A DNA stretch of 64,000 nt from Calcarisporiella thermophila CBS 279.70 (Eukaryota; Calcarisporiellomycota). A program made the translations under genes and the position numbers. The stretch lies in contig NW_027192192.1 in assembly GCF_041956535.1 (NCBI RefSeq), positions 809,796-873,795 of the forward strand, written 5' to 3'. The notes below the pieces were generated by a model. That model did not search any database and was not told the DNA's origin. It saw only the letters and a list, made by a program, of their open reading frames with translations. Position 1 is the stretch's first letter; every line of letters starts with the position of its first letter. Shown here one piece after another: positions 61,921 through 64,000 of this stretch.

Positions 61921-63330
61921 ATGCGTTTCCTCATCCCAATCCTTTCACTTTTAGTCTTGGTTCATGGCCAGAACACCCTTTCTGAGACTTTACATAGCAT
62001 TCCTACCAACAAGAATAGCTACTTGAGCCAGCAGCAGGTCGATGCAGTCAAGTCCTATGTTAGATTGGCGTCCATTGCTGGGTGTAGTCGGATGCGAACT
62101 GGCCAGCTGTTTAAAGAGACACGAGAATGTTCATTAACGAAACTCTGCACCAATTTTGAACATGTTAAGTTGGTGGATAAGTAAGTGCATTTCTGCTCTT
62201 AGTGCGCACTCCCCATCAGTTCAAATCTAACTTATGTTACAATAGGTTTGATCGTTCTCAAACGGGCGATATCGGAGGCTTTTTCGGGAGGGATGATAAG
62301 CGCAAGGCCTTGATCGTTTCTTTCCAGGGAACTTCTACGTGGAATAATGGGCTAACCGATGTGAAGTTCTTACAAGATGAGTACCCCAATGTGAAAGGGG
62401 CCTTTGTTCATACAGGTAAATCTTTGAAATAAAAAAGACATCATCAGAAAACTTTGAAAATATAATACATTTACTCCTTTATGCTTTTTTATAGGCTTTC
62501 TTCAGGCCGCCAACGCGGTTAAAGAGTATCTTTATCCAAAGATAAAAAATGAAACCCTGAAGCTGGGCGAGAACTTCAAAAATTATGAAGTTGAAGTGAT
62601 CGGTCACTCTCTTGGCGGAGCCATTGCAACTCTCTTCAGTAATGTATCTTCTCTCTATTCCAAACATTACTCTTTTCTAATTTTTCTAATTTTTCTGAAT
62701 TATTTTAGCTGCGGAATTAATGAATAGCGGCAAGCAAAACATTCCCAACTTTAACAAGGAGAAAGTAGTTCTCGTCACACTGGGGGAGCCGAGAGTGGGG
62801 AATGCAGAGTTCGTCCAATTCATGAACCAACAGCCTATCCTTCAAAAGCGGATTACGAATCGCAATGACTTTGTGCCTTTCATTCCATTTGAATGGTCCT
62901 TTTTCAGCTTTTTGCCCAACTATGCAAGTCGTAATTTCGTAATTCATGCTTTCGACAATGGAAAAGTAGTTCACTGTGTTAACGCTAATGACCAAGCTTG
63001 CGAGGACGACGAAGGATTTTTCAAAAATGCCGGACAAGATATGTTGGATATGGCATTGATGTCGGGTAGCTTTGATGTGAGTAGAGATGAAATTAGAAGA
63101 GAAACATTGAACAATTGACAAATTTCTTAATTTGTTAGCATTTTGAATTCAAAGATGTGATAACCGGATGCCCAACTGGCGGCAGCAGGACTCCGAAGGC
63201 AATTGGCGAGATAACTCTGGCAGATGCCTTCCTTGAACAATGGAAAGCTTCCAAAAAAAACAATAAGAATCCTGAATCCAATCCCCCTGAGAAAATCGGG
63301 CAAAAAGAGGAGTCGAAAAATACCGAATAG
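61921..63330 (+). CDS. Secreted class 3 lipase
   Basis: Exons 61921-62180, 62246-62415, 62495-62638, 62709-63076, 63139-63330; 377 residues. A signal peptide of ~17 residues (MRFLIPILSLLVLVHG) is present. The alpha/beta-hydrolase core has KALIVSFQGTSTWNNGLTDV (oxyanion-strand region), the nucleophile elbow EVIGHSLGGAIATLF (catalytic Ser in GHSLG), VTLGEPRVGNAEFVQFM and the Asp region NRNDFVPFIPFEW; the catalytic His is most likely in ~320-350 (HAFDNGKVVHCVNA). The C-terminal ~45 residues are Lys/Asn/Glu-rich and probably disordered. The family hydrolyses triacylglycerols or related esters; filamentous fungi secrete it for nutrition. Confidence 0.9.
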
Positions 63331-64000
63331 AAGATTCCCCACTCTGTATTTCATGGCTAGATAGAAAACATAGAAGTTTGTATACTAGATGCCGTGTTGA
63401 GGGGAAGTTTAGCACAATATGGATCGATGGCGCAGTATGGAGGGGAGGCTTAGATTTAGTGGCTTACTTAGATACTTCTTTAATATATTATTAGCTTAGA
63501 TACACATCTTTAGATAGTTTTAGTGGTATAGAGTGGTTTAGAGCCTTACAATTATATTTATCTCTAGATTATCTTATATTACTTGATTATTTCATTTATA
63601 TCTTCATGATAATCTTGTTTCTATTTATATCTGTGATACATTATCTTTAGTATAGAAAGGGTATATCTTTAGTTTACAATATATGAGTGCTGTTTAGTTA
63701 GGATAAATCTGATTACACTACCACCATCTTGTGTCGTTTACTAGTCTTCTGAAGTGTTTGGTAAGGAGCAATCGAGAGCTTAGGGATAGCTAAGGGATTG
63801 CTGGATAGAACCTTATTAGACCAATATTCGACTCAACAGCCGTACTATTATACTATATGTATTTTAATAGATATCAAATGATTTCCAATTATAACCAATC
63901 GCCTTCGTATTTTGATACTTTCTAGTGCTTAATTGACTACTTGATTTCAACCCGATGGGCTGATATCAATGAACAAATAATGGCATTATTATGGCCGCAG
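63331..64000. other. AT-rich right-end region
   Basis: No gene. Irregular repeats of CTTAGAT(A) and TTTAGT occur between 63450 and 63680, giving a low-complexity look; possibly decayed repeat DNA. Confidence 0.4.

Overview
This is nuclear DNA from a fungus. Genes lie on both strands, are packed every 1-3 kb and are cut by many short introns (mostly 50-90 nt, GT...AG, often with a CTAAC/CTAAT branch-like motif). Fungal markers include an eisosome Pil1/Lsp1 protein, an AA11-type chitin LPMO, a Rua1-type C-terminal domain and a Dal5-type permease. Three features argue for an early-diverging, non-Dikarya lineage, although the exact phylum cannot be fixed: a SAAL1 homologue close to the animal protein, a BRSK/SAD-type kinase, and a convincing U12-type AT-AC intron. 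That placement is inference.

Layout. 1-13.5 kb: the tail of a C2H2 zinc-finger gene, then prefoldin subunit 1 and GID4 (head to head), a GPI-anchored PL14 polysaccharide lyase, a four-pass membrane protein, a small UPF0643-like protein, a Pil1-type eisosome protein, a GC-rich hypothetical gene and a p24-alpha cargo receptor. 13.7-20.7 kb: a Rua1-C regulator, a hypothetical gene head to head with SAAL1, and a BRSK/Cdr2-type kinase. 21-32 kb: a LAT-family amino-acid permease, the LPMO, REV1 and a USP12/46-type deubiquitinase, all on the minus strand. 32.5-39.5 kb: MetE/Met6, Rei1 (divergent from MetE) and a Dal5-type MFS permease. 40.5-53.4 kb, all plus strand: a PCL-type cyclin, a DH-PH RhoGEF, an SH3-WW-WW-WW-RasGEF and a BTB-BACK-TLDc protein. 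53.5-64 kb: a Coq11-like mitochondrial protein, a seven-pass membrane protein, an MBOAT lysophospholipid acyltransferase, an AT-rich gene-poor stretch and a secreted class 3 lipase.

The genes do not form a pathway cluster. Two themes recur: extracellular degradation (PL14 lyase, LPMO, lipase) and Ras/Rho/cyclin/kinase signalling for growth and polarity.

The most striking locus is REV1 (26424-29215). It encodes BRCT, little finger, three ubiquitin-binding motifs and the C-terminal partner-binding domain, but the catalytic fingers/palm/thumb are missing inside a single uninterrupted exon. The same gene carries the AT-AC intron. No tRNA, rRNA, CRISPR array or intact transposon was seen. Exon coordinates were derived by hand from splice signals and reading-frame phase.
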